Below are positions 22,060 through 33,507 of a stretch of DNA of 64,000 bases, piece by piece. Every line of letters begins with the position of its first letter. Positions within the stretch are counted from its first letter, which is position 1. A program made the position numbers and the translations under genes. The DNA comes from Plotosus lineatus (taxonomy: Eukaryota > Chordata > Actinopteri > Siluriformes > Plotosidae). The notes beneath the pieces were generated by a model. The model was given only the letters and a program-made list of their open reading frames with translations, was not told the DNA's origin and did not search any database. The stretch is taken from the NCBI GenBank assembly GCA_024760905.1, contig CM045733.1:25702501-25766500 (forward strand). Direction: 5' to 3'.

Positions 22060-22953
22060 TTACATGTTTGCCCTGCTTTAGGAATTGTGCCTCGGTCCCT
22101 TTTATACATTTTATACATTCATGTCTATATAGTACTGCTCTCTGAGGACAGTTTTGTTGCTATTGCTGTGACTTATTGTCATTGTTGTGTACTTGTATAT
22201 AGTGTGAACCACAGAAGCCTTTCATTTATTTATTTTTGGAAAATCATCAGAGAAAATGACTGAAAAGTCCATAAAAATATGCAGACAGCTGACTGTCACG
22301 CCCATTGATGCTTGCTGAAAATCTTGTTCCAAAACCATGCAGATTGATATGGAGTTTGTCTCCCTTTTGCAGCTGTAACTTTCTATGCTCCTCTGGGAAA
22401 GCTTTTTAAGTTTTGCAATAGTGCGGTGTGGATTTGTACTTATTTATCCACAAGAGCTTAGATCTTATCTTGGTATTAGGTCTTATTGAGGGTCAGAGCT
22501 TTTATGGCTCAATAGCTTAAAACCTCACAATTGTCATACAGAAGCTCATAACCCAAAGGCTTTGATGTACAGACCCAAACTCCAAGACTGCATCAATTTG
22601 GCCAGATATGAACTATGAGTGTGAGAGTCTTTGCTGCAATACACTAATATCCAGAGTTTGTAATGGATTAGCAGCACATCTTCTGATGTTATAAATGGCA
22701 CATTTTTTTCTTTCTATTCCTGTAGGAAATCACAGCAAGTAGGGAGATTTGTCTTTCTGGGCAAATGTTTTCCAAGCTGGTCTTATTTTTTTTTTCAGGA
22801 ATGTGAAGGATGAAGGGTGAAGACCCCCTTAGGCATTAAAAGTCATCTGCCTGTCAGTCTCTGCAAGACTTTCTCATTCCTAAGAATTTAGTCATCTGGG
22901 GATCCAGGTATCTTTAAGCTCAATTATACAAAATAATTTAGACCTCACTGTCA
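22060..22953. other. Unique sequence, no gene seen
   Basis: About 900 bases, A/T-rich, no recognised feature. Confidence 0.5.
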
Positions 22954-22955
22954 TA

Positions 22956-23821
22956 CAGGGCTCCCTCACTTTCCAAGGTTAATTGGGACCGAGATCCCCC
23001 TGCGACCACCAAATTCTGTCGTCGTCGTCGTCGTCTCCCCCCCCGACTGACGTATACGTACATGTATATTTGTATATAATATCAATAAATATATATTCAG
23101 TGCTATAAATGCTTATAATAATCATTAACCATTCAAAAACCATGCATAAGATGTAAATAAAACGAATACACACACATAAACGCACAAACGCAGATGTGCA
23201 CCTCACAAAAATGTAAATAGTTTTGATGGGAGGTTTTGGGTTGTTTTTTGTTTGCTTAGGGTTTGTTTTTGTTTTGTTTTGTTTTTTTTGTTTTGTTTTT
23301 TTTTGTATAATAGGCCTTGTTTTTGCATTCCTTACCTTTTCCCCTGTCTGTCTTCCTTTCGGCTTTTTCCCTTTCACTTGGGAGTCGCCACAGCGAATCA
23401 TCTGATTCGCACGTTTGATTTGGCAGAGGTTTTTACGTCGGATGCCCTTCCTGTCACAACCCTTTTAGCAAGGAACAGAAACACGCTGATGACTTTGCAG
23501 CTACTCTTTACGAAAGTCAGCAATGGTTCTTTTACATGCCTCTCACCATAGACAGTGAGAGACATGGCCCGCCTTTGATAACCCAGTTAGCTGCACTGGG
23601 GGGGACAGTGACAACCCTGTGGAGAGTGGGACTCGAACCCCCAACCTTTGGATCAGCGATCCAGCGCCCTATACCACTAGACCACCACTGCCCCTATTCC
23701 TTACCTTTTCCCCTATTCTTCCTTAATTTCCTTATTTTTTAATTCAATGAATATTTTTTTAAAAATACCACGATGCACTGAAGCCGCATGAATTGAAGCG
23801 CAAAGTAGCGAGGAATCCCTG
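22956..23821 (-). mobile_element. M1 element interrupted by SINE-A1
   Basis: It begins CAGGGCTCCCTCACTTTCC (22956) after TA and ends GCGAGGAATCCCTG (to 23821). A GTC repeat lies at 23020-23036. The SINE insertion at 23345-23695 splits the block that normally reads through CCTTACCTTTTCCCC. Confidence 0.88.
23345..23695 (-). mobile_element. SINE-A1, complete, perfect 18-bp duplication
   Basis: Identical flanks ATTCCTTACCTTTTCCCC at 23327-23344 and 23696-23713 come from M1. Head, body and LINE-R-type tail are all intact. Confidence 0.92.
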
Positions 23822-23824
23822 TGT

Positions 23825-24594
23825 TCTGTTTATTGTTTTTACCATTTTTTTCTAACGTGATCATTTAACACTTCCAAAGCACTTGTCAATTCCCTGCCAC
23901 TAACTCGTGACTCATCCCCCGTATTACTCTACATGATTCCTATTTACAAGGGAGGGTGTACGGTGCAGGGTAACATGTGCCTTCTCTGAGACATATGAAG
24001 CCAAAGCTGGTATCGCTTTGAACTGCTACTTATAACGTTCCATCTTTAGCTCCCTGAGACACCATCGTAGGGCAACTAAACCCACTAAATGGAAAATGCA
24101 ATCTTCTTCATACATTAACTCACAGACAATCCAGAAATGGCCAATCTCCTGACATTATAGCAAAGACTTTACTGATGTGCCTCTCAGGACTCCTTCATTT
24201 AATTTACACAATCGTACATACTCAGGCACTGTAGCTGCTCAACTATAAACAATAATTCACATATTAATAATCACATTTAGACCTTTCAGGGTAATTAAAT
24301 TGTCAGACCCTACAGGTAGTTCAATGAAAAATTAATCATCAGGAGATTTCCATGGTCTATAATTATTTGGGTATGATGGGGAATTAAATAAACCTTAACT
24401 GTAAACTATTTATGAGCCTGCTTCCTTTCCCGCTGCACCGCATAGAGAAATGACCAAAGGTGTATTATTGTCATAAATGAAAATATGTATGTCTTAATTA
24501 TAAAACAGTTCACCTTGTAACAGATGAATAATACGGGGTGCATTGAAAAGAATGCATTTGACATTTATATGATGAAAAAATAAACTTGATTATC
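23825..24594. other. Unique sequence, no gene seen
   Basis: No coding or repeat signal recognised. Confidence 0.5.
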
Positions 24595-24905
24595 TCACAA
24601 GGTGGCTCAGAGGTTAATAGTATCAACTCACATTGTAAAAGTTCTGGGTTCAAATCCTGGGTTCCTACTTTGTAGAACCGTGTGTGTGTGTGTGTGTGTG
24701 TGTGTTCTCACTTGAGTGGATTTCCTCTGACTGCTTTGTGTGTGTGAATGTAAGCATGGATGGTCGTTTGTGATGTCCGTGTTAACACTGGAATCGACAG
24801 GTGCCCTGTTCAGGGTGTATCCCACCTCTCACCCGGTTAACTGGTATTGGTGTTAACTTCTTTTGCAGCCATATTGGGCAAGCTGTATATAAAATGGATG
24901 GATGA
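24595..24905 (+). mobile_element. Old SINE-B-like copy
   Basis: It has a head-like AAGGTGGCTCAGAGGTTAAT, a B-box-like GGGTTCAAATCC and an eroded L2-type tail (GTTCAGGGTGTATCCCACC, then ATGGATGGATG). A GT tract (24679-24704) interrupts it. Its GGATG-type end differs from the GAATG end of the other copies. Confidence 0.6.
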
Positions 24906-24934
24906 AAGCCCTTAATTAATAGCTTCTACCCCAT

Positions 24935-25093
24935 AGCAATTTCTTGAGTGCAAGTTACAGGCTCATCAAGGCCGATTTTATGTGGAGTTTGCATGTTCAG
25001 CCCATGCCTGTGTGGGTTTCTTCCAGGTACCCCAGTCTCCTCTCATATTTCAAAGACATGCTCATTAGGCTAGCTGGCTCTTCTAAACTGCGT

Positions 25094-25170
<77 letters not shown>

Positions 25171-25260
25171 TGTGTGTGTTGGCAATGTTGCATGATGGAT
25201 TGAGTTGGCTAAAATAGACTCTACGATCCTAACAGGATTAAGTGGCTTGGACAATGAGTG
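24935..25260 (+). mobile_element. SINE-B with (TG)n expansion
   Basis: Recognised by GTGGAGTTTGCATGTTCAGC and CATTAGGCTAGCTGGC. The usual TAGGTGTGAGTG segment has become a TG tract of about 40 units (25098-25180). The copy resumes with ATCCTAACAGGATTAAGTGG. Confidence 0.75.
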
Positions 25261-25302
25261 AAGTTTGTTTGATTTCTTTGTAATCATACTAAATGCTTAA
25301 AC

Positions 25303-27740
25303 CCATCTTCTTTCGCTGTTTCAGGGGTTGTGTCATGGGGCAGTACCCTAAGCATTGAAGTTCAGATGTTCCATTCCCCAGCCACTTTGTCTAGCTCTTC
25401 AAGGGGGCATGCCAAGTTGTTCCCAGACCAGCAGAGGGACTTAGTCCCTCCAGTGTGCTCAGGGTTGAAAATGAGGTCTGTTTCAGGTTGGACATGGCTG
25501 AAACACCACACTAAGGAGGCGTTCAGGGGGCATTCTAATCAAATGCCTGAGCCACTTTAACTGGCTCGCCAATACAGAGGAGCAGTGGTTCAACTTCAAG
25601 CTCTTCCTGGATGATAGAACTTCTCACCTCTAAGGGTCTTTAAGAGAAAGCCCAGCCATCCAGCCCATGAAGCTCATTTCAGCTGCTTGTATTCACAATC
25701 TTGTTCTTTTGGTACTCGTGATCTTAGGTGAGAAGCTCAGCTTCTTCTTCACCTCATTGGACTGGTACAAGCTTTGCTGTACAAGAGAGCTTGCACTGAT
25801 CCGCCTGTCAATCTCCAGCTCCATTCTTCCCTCACTTGTGAATAAGACTCCAAGATACTTGAACTCCTTCACTTGTGGTCGGACCTCATTCTAGACCTGG
25901 AGGGTTAAGTCAAGTCTTTTCTGACTGAGAACCTTGGCCTTGGATTTGGAGGTGCTGATTGTCATCCCAGCTACTTCGCAGTCAGCTGCGAATTGCTCCA
26001 GCAAAAACTGAAGGTCCTTGCTTGATGAAACCAAAAGGACAATGTCATCCATAAAAAGCAGAGATGAGATCCTATGTCCACCAAACGAGAACCCCTTAAC
26101 ACCTTGGTTGCACATAGAAATTCTATCCATAAATATCATTAACAGAACCGGGGATGAAGGGCAGCCTTGGCAGAGTCCAAGCCCCACTGGAAACAAATTC
26201 AACAGGTTGTTACCGATGCGGACCAAGCTCTGGCTCCAGCAATACAAAGACTGGACTGAACGTAGCAATGGGTCTGGCATAACGTATTCCTGGAGCACAC
26301 CCCACAAGATAGCTTGAGTGAAACCACCGAAAGCCCTCTCCAAGTCCACGAAGCACATGCAAACATGATGGCCAAACTCATATGAGCCCCCGTCCACCAG
26401 ATGGTGCAGAGTTGGTCAAGAGTGCTGTGGCAAGGACGAAAACCCCATTATTTCTCCTGAATCAAAGTTTCAGCCATGTTTCAGATCCTCCTCTCCAATA
26501 CTCTTGAATTCACTTTCCCAGGTAGGCTACAGAGTTGATTCCACGATGGTCGGAATACTCTCTTTGGTCCCCTTTTTAAAAAGAGGAATAACCACAGTTT
26601 GCTAGTCTAGAAGTCTGTCCCCATTTACCAAACGCCGCTGCAAAGACGTCAACCAAGACAGTCCTACAACATCTGGAGCCTTGAGGTATTCAGGGCAAAT
26701 CTTGTCCACCCCAGAGCCCGGTCACTGATGAGCTTTTTAACTACCTCAGCGACGTCTGCCCCGGTGATGGGCAGATAGACCCCCTTCTGAACTCCCAGGC
26801 CCCTGCTCTTCCACAGAAGGCATGTTGGTGTAAGGAGGTCCTTGAAGTATTCCCAACAACCTACCGAGTCGAGGCGAGCAGCTCCCCACTTCTACTGTAA
26901 ACACTGTTTGTGGAGTATGGCCTCCCCCTCCTAAAGTGTCAGATGGTGATGCAGAATCTTTGTGAGGCCAATCAAAGTATTTTTCCAGGCCCTCACTTAA
27001 CTCCTACCACACTTGAGATTTTGCATCGGCAAACACCCGGGCAGCAGTACGTTTGGCTTGCCGGTACCCATTTGCTGCCTGAAGATACCCACAGGCCAAA
27101 AGAATCCAGTCGGCCTCCTTCTTTAGCTAGATTGCTCCCTTCACTGAAGGTCTCCACCACCCGGTTTTGGGTATGCCCCCACGACCAGCACCAATGACCT
27201 TTCAGCTACATCATCTGGGCTGCTGCCTCAATAATGGAGAAACCAAACATGGAACATTTGGACTCCATGTCCACGGCCTCCACTGGGTTGTGGTTGTAGC
27301 TCTGCTGGAGGTGGGAGTTGAAGGCACTTCTGACAGGAGACTCTGTCAAATGATCCCAGAAGACTCTCAGGTCTGGAGAGCAGCCTCCCCCATTATTTCT
27401 GCCAACTCACCACCAGGTGGTGATCGGTTGACAGCTCAGCTCCTCTCTTCACCCGAGTTTCCAGAACATGCGACCATCACTTCAATGAGAGAACTACATA
27501 GTTAATCATCAAACTGCAGTTTAGGCTGTCCTGGTGACAAGTGCAGTTATTGACACCCTTATATTGGAACAAGGTGCTCATGATGGACAAACCATGACGA
27601 GCTCAGAAGTCAAACAATAAAACACTATTTGGGTTCAGATTGGAGAGACTGTACCTACCAATCACACCCCTCCAGGTCACACTGTCATTGCCCACATGAG
27701 CATTGAAGTCTCCCAGGATGACGAGGGAGTCCCTAGTAGG
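25303..27740 (-). mobile_element. Rex3-type element, 5'-truncated and decayed
   Basis: The minus strand carries the 3' half of the endonuclease through the reverse transcriptase to the 3' terminus. It stops on the 5' side near 27740 at the segment encoding the DFNAHVG motif and meets M1 at 27756. It is more diverged than the copy at 1242, with many indels. The 5' structured leader is absent. Confidence 0.88.
25891..26397 (-). pseudogene. Rex3 reverse transcriptase core remnant
   Basis: The longest open frame of this copy has CMCFVDLERAFGGF, the QGCPSSP motif and LLFMDDIVLLVSS. The catalytic FADD is changed to FMDD, keeping both aspartates. Stops and frameshifts on both sides make it inactive. 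Confidence 0.8.
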
Positions 27741-27755
27741 AACACTTTACATATA

Positions 27756-28132
27756 CAGGGAGCCCTCACTTTCCGCGGTTAATTGGGACCAAGATCACCC
27801 GCAACCGTTGAATTCCGCGAAGTAGGATCAACCCCCTCTGACTGACGTATTGGTATATATATGTAATGCATAAGGTGTAAATAAAATATAAATACACACA
27901 TATAGACACGCGCACGCACTCAGATGAGCAGCTCACATAAAAATGTAAGTAGTTTTGATGGAGAATTTTGGGTTGTTTTTTTGTTTTGTCTTGGCCTTGT
28001 TTTTGTGGCATTTTCCTTAACTTTTCCCCTTATTCCTTAATTTCCTTATTTTTTTAATTCGATGAATATTAAAAAAAAACGCAATGCACTGATGATGCAT
28101 GAATTGAAGCACGAAGTAGCGAGGAATCCCTG
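27756..28132 (-). mobile_element. M1 element, internally shortened
   Basis: Ends CAGGGAGCCCTCACTTTCCG and GCGAGGAATCCCTG are each flanked by TA. At 377 bp it lacks roughly 100 bases around the TATATAATATCAATAAAT block found in other copies. Confidence 0.88.
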
Positions 28133-28733
28133 TATTATGTTAAATGGTGGGAAAATTGCAATTTTTTATATTAAAAATATCTTTAGCTTCTTTTTTTGAA
28201 TTAGCATAAATTATAAAGAAATATGTCATCAAGTCAATGAGAAGAATTTTGTCTCGTCTCCACCTTGTTTATCCAATTACATTACTTCAGTAGTTTGGAC
28301 TTAATATGCTTTAATACAGTGCTCATCCAAAAAGATAATTATAAAGCAGAAATACCTAAATAAAAATAATGCATGTAAACGAAGAATTATACATATACAT
28401 GTTTGGACGCCACACACAACAACAACAACAACAACAATATAATATCCAAATCTCATGCGGTGTAATAGTGTAGGAAATGTCGAGTTGTCTCCAGGGTTTT
28501 TTTTTTTGTTTGTTTCTTTATTTTTTTATTTTTTTATCAAAAATAGTTTACAGCATTGGTCCCACCCCACCGTGTCTGTACACATTGAGATAATAAAATG
28601 CCCTGCTGTTTACACTTAGGGAGGATGTGAACTGTCAAGATAGGGCATGGAGTTGCACTATTTGTGCAACTGGACTTGGAAAATAGATTCCCTTTTCAAC
28701 GCAGCATCAAGGTGAAAGCAAAGCACATGCATG

Positions 28734-28735
<2 letters not shown>
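28133..28735. other. Unique A/T-rich sequence
   Basis: It contains an (AAC)n tract near 28415-28434 and T runs near 28498-28532. No gene seen. Confidence 0.55.
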
Positions 28736-28770
<35 letters not shown>

Positions 28771-28803
28771 ACACACACATACACACATACACACAGACAC
28801 ACA
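28736..28803. repeat. (CA)n microsatellite, interrupted
   Basis: CA units with several TACA and GACA interruptions. Confidence 0.95.
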
Positions 28804-29184
28804 GAGAAAAGTCAGACACCATTATTTCTACTCTGCTTACCTTTGATTAGGCTCAAATCGGCTGCTGGCATTATTTCAGAAACCTGATGTAACCTCAAAA
28901 TATATATGGCCAGTTACAGTACATCAATCTTTCATCCGAATCTTGTACTAATGACAGGTCGAATCACTCCATAAAATCTTCCTCAGAACATCGCCAAAGG
29001 TCAGAACTTAATTGATGGTGGTCAATTTATATGTGAAAATGATACGTCATGCTTCCTAATCCCTTCTTCCCCAGTGTGAGTTTGAATTTTATATCCATGC
29101 CATCAGGAAAGAAAAGACCCGCTGATGGGATAGCCTGGCCTTTCAGTACACTTAGGTCATCAGCTCACTTAATTTTATTGTCAT
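28804..29184. other. Unique sequence, no gene seen
   Basis: No recognised feature. Confidence 0.5.
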
Positions 29185-29201
29185 ATAATGTCGCTGAAGG
29201 G

Positions 29202-29511
29202 CAGTGGTATAGGGTGCTGGATCGCTGATTCAAAGGCTGGGGGTTCGAGTCCCACTCTCCACAAGGTTGTCACTGTCCTCCCCAGTGCAGCTAACTGGGT
29301 TATCAAAGGCCGGCCATGTCTCTCACTGTCTATGGTGTGAGGCATGTAAAAGAACCATTGCTGACTCTCGTAAAGAGTAGCTGCAAAGCCTGTGATGGCC
29401 TGGCGAGCTGTCCAGGGTGTACTCTGTCCTCGCCCAAAGTTGGCTGGGATGGGCGCCAGCCTCCCCATGACCCAAATTAGGATTAAGCGGTTACAGAAAA
29501 TGAACTGATGA
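29202..29511 (+). mobile_element. SINE-A2, 17-bp duplication
   Basis: ATAATGTCGCTGAAGGG occurs at 29185-29201 and 29512-29528. The head has a short internal deletion and the tail is L2-type, ending AAAATGAACTGATGA. The right duplication directly abuts a SINE-B. Confidence 0.88.
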
Positions 29512-29528
29512 ATAATGTCGCTGAAGGG

Positions 29529-30262
29529 AGGCACAGTGATATAGTAGTTAGCATGTCCCCTAAAAGCAAATATTCCTGGGTTCGAGTGGAATTTTCAGCT
29601 TAAGACTTTCTGTATGAAGTTTGCATGTGCTCGCCATGCTTATGAGTTTCCCCTGGGCACCCTGGTTTAATCCACATACTTCAAAGACGTGGATATTAGG
29701 CCATATTGGATGTTCCAAAATCGTTGCTGTGGTGGCCTGGTGGGAAAGGGCGCTGGATCCTAAGGTTAGGAGTTCAAGTCCCACTCTCCACAAGGTTGTC
29801 ACTGCCCCCCCCCCCCCCCACACACACACACACACCCACCCTCCAGTGCATCTAACTGGGTTATCAAAGGCCGGACATGTCTCTCACTGTCTGTGGTGAG
29901 AGGTTCATGTAAAAGAACCATTGCTGACTTTTGTAAAGTGTAGCTGCATAGCCGTCAGCGTGTTTCTGACCCTTCCTAACGGGTTGTGTCAGGAAGGGCA
30001 TCCGACGTAAAAAAAAAACTATGCCAAATCAAACATGCAAATCAGATGATGCACTGTGGCGACCCCTGAAAAAAAAAGAAAAGAAGAAGAATAAAAAGAA
30101 AATAAGAAGAAGGATGGTCCAAAATGGCCCGTAGGTGTGAGTGTGAATATGAGTGTTTGTGTATGTGTTGGCCCTGTGATGGTATACCTCGCCTTCGGTC
30201 AGAGACAACTGAGATAGGATGCAGCTTTCGCGCGACCCTAGTAGGAAATGCAAGTGAATGAA
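29529..30262 (+). mobile_element. SINE-B interrupted by SINE-A1
   Basis: The left half runs from AGGCACAGTGATATAGTAGT to the ATTGGATGTTCCAAAAT segment. The right half resumes at TGGCCCGTAGGTGTGAGTG and ends with the L2-type tail and GTGAATGAATAAA. The nested SINE-A1 is at 29722-30111. Confidence 0.85.
29722..30111 (+). mobile_element. SINE-A1 nested in SINE-B
   Basis: Flanks GGATGTTCCAAAAT (29708-29721) and GGATGGTCCAAAAT (30112-30125) differ at one base. Head, body with a C run and CA run (29805-29835), and the LINE-R-type tail with an A/G-rich end are present. Confidence 0.9.
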
Positions 30263-31250
30263 TAAATGACGCTAAGCCTCAAACTGATCAACTGAAACAA
30301 TAGGTGATAATACTGTACGTCCGAGGAAGGTTTGTGGAATAGTTCATATGTATTAGGCACACATTGCTTCATACGCTTCTTTTCATATCCTAATGTGTTT
30401 CAATTGTTCTAGAATAGAGTAAATTTGCAATGTGTTTTAATAACAATAACCTTTGAGCTTTAAAAACTTCGTGAAAGTTTTCCCTTATTGAATGTCTGCT
30501 GCAAATTCTCACAAATATTCTTCGGAAATATCTCCACAATCTGATTGGTTCCCTCCTTTGTTTTTCAAACAGTGCACCTATAATAATATGTATAAATGGA
30601 TGGCATAAAGTTAGCCTTGCAGTGCATTTTACTGAAGACATCATGAACCACAAATCATGAATCATTTCCACATATGTTTTGGCACCCCAGAGTCGTGACC
30701 CTAACACTATTGAAAGTTTCCAGGGTGTGCTGGAGAAGACTTTATGGACTAGTTAAATGTTTCCCTCATCAATATAAGATGTTGGTGAGAATGGAAAAAT
30801 ACTTAAGTTTGTTGAAACAATTGCATGACAATTTTGTGCTTTAAGCAAAGCTAAAGAAGGAACGACATATTTGTGTGTGCAACTTATTTTTTGGCCCTGC
30901 AGTGTACACAGCCTCTCTCAGACTCACCGTCGCAGATACATACACATAGTGGTTACTGAAGCAACCCTGTCAGTTAACCTTTCAAGCAATATTGCAATAA
31001 ATTAATTTCTGCTTTCCATTTTCAAAGCAGAATTCACGAACAGTCTGTTCAGTATAGTGTAATTTCTGCAAGGATCTCCTTTTGAACAGTACGAGCACAT
31101 GGCTTCTCTAACAAGTGGGTTTCTTATGGCATCACAGCTGTTTATTTCTCAGGGTCTGCTCACTACGATGAGACATAGCTGTGAGTTCTACTGTTGATTT
31201 CTTTTATGATTTGAGTTTACCAAACATGTGCCACAGATGTTAGTACAGTA
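30263..31250. other. Mostly unique sequence
   Basis: The segment 30660-30905 (AGAGTCGTGACCCTAACACT to TTTTTTGGCCCTGCAGTGTA) has the look of an eroded DNA-transposon end, but no partner terminus was found. No coding signal. Confidence 0.4.
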
Positions 31251-31254
31251 GTGT

Positions 31255-31440
31255 CGCCCCAGAGCAAGATAGATCAGAGTTCCATGCTTGCAAGTGTTTC
31301 CTCCTGATGCTCTGGTTTCCTCCCAGTGTCAGACGTTAGGTTAACTGGCTACTCTAACTTGCCCATAGATGTAAATGTGAGCGCGAATGGGTGTTTGCTT
31401 TGTGTTAGCCTTGTAACTGTGAGAATTGTTGGAGTCAGCT
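31255..31440 (+). mobile_element. SINE-B remnant
   Basis: Recognised by GGTTTCCTCCCAGTGTC, GGTTAACTGGCTACTCTAAC and TTGCCCATAGATG in the order usual for SINE-B. Both ends are lost. Confidence 0.6.
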
Positions 31441-31936
31441 GATTAACAATTTGGGAAGTTGGTGACCTACCATGACCTTCTTGAACTAATATGTGTTTAT
31501 TTGAACAGCTTCCTCAGCTGCTTGATTTGTGTGATTCCAGAAAATAATTGAACAATTTAGAAATACTCAGATTCTTCTCTGTAAAAAGTTTGCAATCAAA
31601 AAAAAAAAAAGTAGATATTTGCTTATTTAAATCCATATAATGACTTGTTTTGCCCAGGTATGTATTTTTAAGCTAAGTACAGTAGGCCCTTGACCATTCC
31701 CGGTTCAGCGCTCGTGCCCCCGCATACTCGAGGATTGGCGACAAATCCGGAAGTAACTGTCACGTGATTCAAATTTAGCCAATGGTTGAGAGCGTTTGTT
31801 TCTCCCTCCTGCTGATTGGTTGCAGTTGATGTGTACACCTCTTTTTTTTCTCCTTCGCGCACAAGTTATCAACGTGATTGCCTGAATTACGAAGTAATTC
31901 TTTTAGTGTGTTTTTAATGATTATTTAAGGCCTACG

Positions 31937-31990
31937 ATGCCACTTAAATGCCTTGCATCTTCTCTTGCGTCTGGTAGGGAGCCTAATACC
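31937..31990 (+). pseudogene. Transposase N-terminus remnant in T4
   Basis: The ATG at 31937 opens MPLKCLASSLASGREP, resembling the first residues of Tigger/Jerky-type transposases. The reading then runs into the inserted small element. Only a short stretch supports this. Confidence 0.4.
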
Positions 31991-32545
31991 CCCCATTTCA
32001 CTGAATTACAGCATGCAAGGATTGTAGCGGAAAGGCACAGAACACAGTCTACGGAAGAGCTTCGGCATTTTTACATGGAAAATGTGTGAAAATCCTACGA
32101 AAAGTGGAAATTCTTATACCCCCATTTCACTGGACTACGGCATGCAAGGATCATGTAGCGAAAATGCGCGAAACGCAGTCTACAGAAGAGCTTCAGCATT
32201 TTTACACGGAAAATAGGTAAAAATCCGACGGAAAAATGGAAATTCTTAGTCTCGGAACGTTCACAGCATGTCCGGAACAGGTACGCCAAAGTACACCAAA
32301 GTGATCCCACGGAACACTCACAGACTTTTTTTTCTGTTAACGGAATATTTTGTGAACGGAATATTATCTTCATGGAATATTTTGGTGTGCCAGAAGTATA
32401 CGGAAGTGGAGGAAGACTTGAGGAATAACTACGGAATCACATAGAATGGCACGGAAGATGAGGGAATAATTGCGGAATGTTTGCGGATGACAACATTTTT
32501 GCTTGCGTGAGTCTGCCGTGCTCCAGTGAAATGCGGGTATAAGCA
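31985..32545. mobile_element. Small DNA element with duplicated left end
   Basis: The left terminal block TACCCCCATTTCACTGGACT (32117) has its inverse, CTCCAGTGAAATGCGGGTAT, near 32521-32540. A second copy of the left ~130 bases lies just upstream (about 31988-32116). TTA/TAA at the borders could be a 3-bp target. No ORF. It might belong to the PIF/Harbinger group, but this is a guess. Confidence 0.5.
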
Positions 32546-32631
32546 CTTTATTTATTAATAAATTTATCACAGTACAAAATTTAAAAGTTTTTACTTCATC
32601 ATTACTACATTTTGACGACATTATTATTTTA

Positions 32632-32761
32632 CAGGGATCCCTCGCTACTTTGCACTTCAATTAATGTGGCTTCAGTGCATCACATAAAAAAAAAAAAATA
32701 ATTAAATAAATAAATAAATATTATTTGAATTAAAAAATAAGGAAATTAGGGAAGAACAGGT
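32632..32761 (+). mobile_element. M1 left-end fragment
   Basis: It begins CAGGGATCCCTCGCTACTTT after TA and breaks off after GGAAGAACAGG. The right end is missing. Confidence 0.85.
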
Positions 32762-32935
32762 GGATGTGCGTATGCACAGCCACGCGCCACGCCCCCAAAC
32801 CCGCCAGAGCATATTATTAAGTGTACCTTAGGATAATGTTTATTCGTATTTCATACTTATATTTATGATCTATTTTTTTGTACATTTTATTCCATGTGTT
32901 TAAGAATGTGTTTAAGAAGCATATTTTAGCGCATG

Positions 32936-33388
32936 TAATTGTGTACAAGATGGTGATGAGGCCAACGATGTTGTATGGTTTAGAAACAGTGGAACTGGGG
33001 AAAAGACAGGAGTCAGAGTTGGAGGTAGCAGAGATGAAAATGTTGAGGTTCTCTTTGGGAGTAACGAGGATGGATAGGATTAGGAATGAGCACATCAGAG
33101 GGACAGCACATGTAAGACATTTTGGAGACAAAGTCAGAGAGGCTAGATTGAGATGGTTTGGACATGTACAGAGGAGGGATAGTGAGTATATTGGTTGTAG
33201 GATGCTGAGTTTGGAACTACCAGGCAAAAGGCCTAGAGGAAGACCAAAGAGAAGATTTATGGATGTGGTGAAGGAGCACATGAAGGCAGTTGGTGTAAGA
33301 GAAGAAGATGCAGAGGATTGGGTGAGATGGAGGCAGATGATTCGCTGTGGCGACCCCTGAAGGGAACTTCCAAAAGAAGAAGAAGAAG
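32936..33388 (+). mobile_element. LINE-R, 5'-truncated copy
   Basis: ATTTTAGCGCATG is perfectly duplicated at 32923-32935 and 33389-33401. The plus strand encodes the LINE-R C-terminus: RPTMLYGLETVELGKRQESE, RMDRIRNEHIRGTAHVRHFG, RLRWFGHVQRR, RGRPKRRFMDVVKEHMKAVG, and ends at WRQMIRCGDP with a stop. The 3' end is GGCGACCCCTGAAGGGAACT plus an A/G tail. Confidence 0.9.
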
Positions 33389-33507
33389 ATTTTAGCGCAT
33401 GGAAGATCATACATAGAGTTTTAAAACCGTGACAATAACTCGCGGATTTTCATGATCTGCAGGACGGGCCGGAACCGAGTCATCGCGAAAAGCGGGGACC
33501 TACTGTA

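Larger units (their letters stand above)
31680..33505 (+). mobile_element. T4 pogo/Tigger-like composite
   Basis: The left end CAGTAGGCCCTTGACCATTC (31680) and the reverse complement of the right end, CAGTAGGTCCCCGCTTTTCG (33505), are flanked by TA. The internal DNA holds a transposase N-terminal remnant, a second small DNA element (31985-32545), an M1 fragment (32632-32761) and a LINE-R 3' fragment (32936-33388). Confidence 0.78.

Noticed and set aside
30660..30905. Possible DNA-transposon terminus
   Set aside because: The style resembles an old element end, but no matching inverted end or target duplication could be found.
32817..33410. 197-codon minus-strand ORF
   Set aside because: It is the antisense reading of the plus-strand LINE-R fragment.
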